A stretch of DNA of 7,164 nucleotides from Candidatus Hydrothermarchaeota archaeon. GTDB taxonomy: Archaea; Hydrothermarchaeota; Hydrothermarchaeia; Hydrothermarchaeales; WAQR01. Each line of letters opens with the position of its first letter. Position 1 is the stretch's first letter. The translations under genes were made by a program, and so were the position numbers. The stretch is taken from NCBI GenBank assembly GCA_015520145.1, contig WAQR01000186.1, positions 1 through 7,164 on the forward strand. The letters are read 5' to 3'. Positions 5,859-7,164 of this stretch are shown here, piece by piece. The notes beneath the pieces are model-generated. The model was not told the DNA's origin, searched no databases, and saw nothing but the letters and a program-made list of their open reading frames with translations.

Positions 5859-6665
5859 TCACATCCTGGCATAACTCCCCAGAACCTTTAGAAAAGCCGT
5901 TTTCTGTTTTAGCTCGTCAATGGAATCTTTTACTGCCGTATCCTCCAGATGCCCCTCAAGGTCTACAAAAAATACATAGTCACCAAGTGCCTTTTTTGAA
6001 GGCCTGGACTCGATCTTTGTCAAATTAATGTCATGCGATGCAAATATCCCAAGTGCTTCGTGAAGCGCACCGGGTTTATCTATGAGACTGAATATCACCG
6101 AGGTCTTGCTATCTTCAGTCCTTTCGTGGTCTTTTCTGGAGATTACAAGGAATCTTGTCTGATTAAAATCTTCGTCCTGCAGGTTCTCCTTTAATATCTT
6201 AAGCCCGTAAAGTTTTGCCGCCACTTTCGGTGCTATTGCCGCAGTATTTTTGAGATTCCTATCTCTAATCTCTCTTGCAGCATCAGCAGTACTTAAAAAA
6301 TTCCGTGTCCTCACGTTAATGCTTTTTAGAAAATTCTTGCACTGGGCAAGGGCGTGCGGGTGTGAATATATCTCCCTGATATGGGCGATATCGGTATCAG
6401 GAAGCGCCATTAGATTGTGATTTATGTCAATGACAATCTCCTTATAGATCTTTACGTCCTGTTTCAAAAGCATGTCCAGGGTCATATTGACAGACCCTTC
6501 AAGAGAATTTTCGACAGGGACTATACCAAACTCCGTGCTGCCTGAGAGCACATTATCGAATATCGACTCGATGTCCTTACAAAGAACAGGTTCGGCATTT
6601 CTCTCAAACCGTCTTAAGGCCTCCTCGCTGTATGTACCCCTTGGTCCAAGTAGTGCAACCCTCAT
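5859..6665 (-). CDS. pheA: Prephenate dehydratase with C-terminal ACT domain
   Basis: This enzyme converts prephenate to phenylpyruvate, the committed step to phenylalanine. The 268-residue product opens with LGPRGTYSEEA (6-16). It has the catalytic-domain motifs GIVPVENSLEGSV (47-59) and SHPHALAQC (101-109), and the key NQTRF (178-182) whose threonine is needed for catalysis. An ACT domain follows from about 189 to 262, with GALH (199-202) and ESRPS (219-223), the residues that bind phenylalanine for feedback inhibition. Enzyme control is therefore probably by phenylalanine. It is the free-standing form, without a fused chorismate mutase, at normal length. Its ATG overlaps the aroQ stop as ATGA (6665-6662), and GAGG lies just upstream, so the two are translationally coupled. 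Confidence 0.97.
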   Translation of the reverse strand: MRVALLGPRGTYSEEALRRFERNAEPVLCKDIESIFDNVLSGSTEFGIVPVENSLEGSVNMTLDMLLKQDVKIYKEIVIDINHNLMALPDTDIAHIREIYSHPHALAQCKNFLKSINVRTRNFLSTADAAREIRDRNLKNTAAIAPKVAAKLYGLKILKENLQDEDFNQTRFLVISRKDHERTEDSKTSVIFSLIDKPGALHEALGIFASHDINLTKIESRPSKKALGDYVFFVDLEGHLEDTAVKDSIDELKQKTAFLKVLGSYARM

Positions 6666-6931
6666 CTTGCCTCTGACTCCCTCTGGATCTCTTTACTTTT
6701 TGATAGTATGAGGTTCATCAACTGTTCCAGAAATTCGTCATCCAGCCTCCCGCCTGAAGCCCTCTTACAGTTTCTAATAACGTCTTCCTCTCTCCTCTCA
6801 TCCTCGATTTCAAGATGGAGTTCTTTTTTTATCTTGGCAATATCTTCAGAAGTCTGGAAACGCCTGACGAGGAGATTTATAATCTCTTCATCTATTCTGT
6901 CAATCCTGTCCCTTAATTTGTCGAGTTCCAT
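6662..6931 (-). CDS. aroQ: Chorismate mutase, AroQ class, free-standing
   Basis: This 89-residue all-helical protein converts chorismate to prephenate, feeding pheA directly downstream. Aligned by eye with the E. coli P-protein mutase domain, the active-site residues are all present: Arg7 (for R11), Arg24 (R28), Lys35 (K39), Asp44 (D48), Glu48 (E52) and Gln83 (Q88, allowing a one-residue shift). The pattern LRDRIDRIDEEIINLLVRR is typical of the first long helix. The size matches a single-domain AroQ as in methanogens. The ATG at 6931 is the first possible start, since an in-frame TAA lies directly before it. The nearest Shine-Dalgarno match, GAGGT (6948-6944), is 12 bases away, longer than for the other genes here, so its initiation may be weaker or the message short-leadered. 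Confidence 0.95.
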   Translation of the reverse strand: MELDKLRDRIDRIDEEIINLLVRRFQTSEDIAKIKKELHLEIEDERREEDVIRNCKRASGGRLDDEFLEQLMNLILSKSKEIQRESEAR

Positions 6932-6960
6932 TTATATCTTCATACCTCTCTTTAATGCAT

Positions 6961-6980
6961 AATCATAAAAAGCTTTTGTG
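6961..6980 (-). promoter_or_regulatory. Possible promoter (BRE/box A) for aroQ-pheA-flippase
   Basis: On the minus strand, CACAAAAGC followed by TTTTTATGATT resembles an archaeal TFB element and TATA core (about 6971-6964). Transcription would begin near 6941, giving a leader of only about ten bases. The TATA match is imperfect. The T-run could instead serve as a termination signal for the upstream gene. Confidence 0.35.
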
Positions 6981-6990
6981 GTATCGTTAT

Positions 6991-7032
6991 GTTATCCCTG
7001 TGTTATCCCATTGTTATCCCTTGTGTTATCCA
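6991..7032 (-). repeat. Four direct repeats of GGGATAAC phased at 11-12 bp
   Basis: On the minus strand GGGATAAC occurs at 7020-7013, 7009-7002 and 6998-6991, with a variant TGGATAAC at 7032-7025. The start-to-start spacings are 12, 11 and 11 bases, close to one helical turn, so all copies face the same side of the DNA. A degenerate ATAAC follows at 6990-6986. The array begins inside the stop codon of the upstream gene and ends about 60 bases before the aroQ ATG, just upstream of the possible box A. That is where an archaeal regulator could act on the promoter. Confidence 0.9.
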
Positions 7033-7163
7033 TTTGAATGGAACCTTCCAACTTCCAGATGGATATCTCTTTGATCCACTATCTCCAGCTCATACCTGAC
7101 ATCTTCAGGGAAATACCTGAAATAATCTACCCTGTCATCCAGGAACACGACTGCTGCCCTATC
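7026..7163 (-). CDS. C-terminal end of an unidentified protein, partial
   Basis: The last 45 codons of a minus-strand gene enter from the high-coordinate edge and end in TAA at 7028-7026. The residues include AAVVFLDDRVDYFRYFPED and end DIHLEVGRFHSNG. The even mix of acidic, hydrophobic and aromatic residues looks like a folded, soluble protein rather than a chance frame; of the other two frames on this strand, one meets a stop in its second codon and the other within about a dozen codons. I do not recognise the family. Its stop codon is part of the first copy of the GGGATAAC repeats. Whether it shares a transcript with aroQ cannot be told; the 94-base gap with a possible promoter suggests not. 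Confidence 0.6.
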   Translation of the reverse strand, partial: DRAAVVFLDDRVDYFRYFPEDVRYELEIVDQRDIHLEVGRFHSNG

Positions 7164-7164
7164 C

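Noticed and set aside
6932..7025. Riboswitch or attenuator upstream of aroQ
   Set aside because: The likely leader is very short, and no conserved aptamer fold, leader peptide rich in Phe codons or terminator hairpin can be seen.
6991..7032. CRISPR array or homing-endonuclease site
   Set aside because: Units of 11-12 bp with no unique spacers are far too short for CRISPR. The GGGATAACA core shared with the I-SceI site is only a partial match and no endonuclease gene is present.

Overview
The window looks like chromosomal DNA from a cytochrome-c-bearing archaeon, probably a euryarchaeon related to Methanosarcinales, ANME or Archaeoglobi. The grounds are a free-standing AroQ-type chorismate mutase next to a free-standing prephenate dehydratase, a Ccm haem-handling system whose CcmE carries cysteine instead of histidine, an archaeal-style TraB/PrgY membrane protein, TATA-like (box A) promoter sequences, and at least one start without a Shine-Dalgarno sequence. 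The lineage is inferred from gene content only.

All genes lie on the minus strand, so transcription runs from high to low coordinates. No gap between genes exceeds about 150 bases. In reading order: (1) the last 45 codons of an unidentified gene (7163-7026); (2) a short intergenic region with four direct repeats of GGGATAAC and a possible box A; (3) a probable operon aroQ - pheA - lipid-linked oligosaccharide flippase (6931-4587), with a 4-base overlap and then a 9-base gap; (4) a 147-base gap with a perfect 15-bp tandem duplication and a probable promoter for a leaderless transcript; (5) the cytochrome c maturation genes ccmA-ccmB-ccmC-ccmD-ccmE (4439-1751); (6) a TraB/PrgY-family membrane protein, a small two-helix membrane protein of unknown function, and the first codons of a probable site-2 (M50) protease cut by the window edge.

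AroQ converts chorismate to prephenate and PheA converts prephenate to phenylpyruvate, the phenylalanine branch of aromatic amino acid synthesis. CcmA and CcmB form the ABC transporter that drives release of haem-loaded CcmE. CcmC with CcmD loads haem onto CcmE. CcmE is the haem chaperone, here of the CxxxY class. The haem lyase component CcmF and the thiol components CcmG/CcmH are not in the window, and traB sits where ccmF often follows ccmE.

The most useful findings are a 33-residue CcmD gene too short for usual gene callers, the Cys-type CcmE, two unrelated perfect 15-bp tandem duplications at expression-relevant positions in the ccm operon, and a helically phased GGGATAAC repeat cluster upstream of aroQ-pheA. 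I do not see a clearly new defence or mobile system. The least described part is the membrane-protein group TraB / two-helix protein / M50 protease beside the ccm genes.
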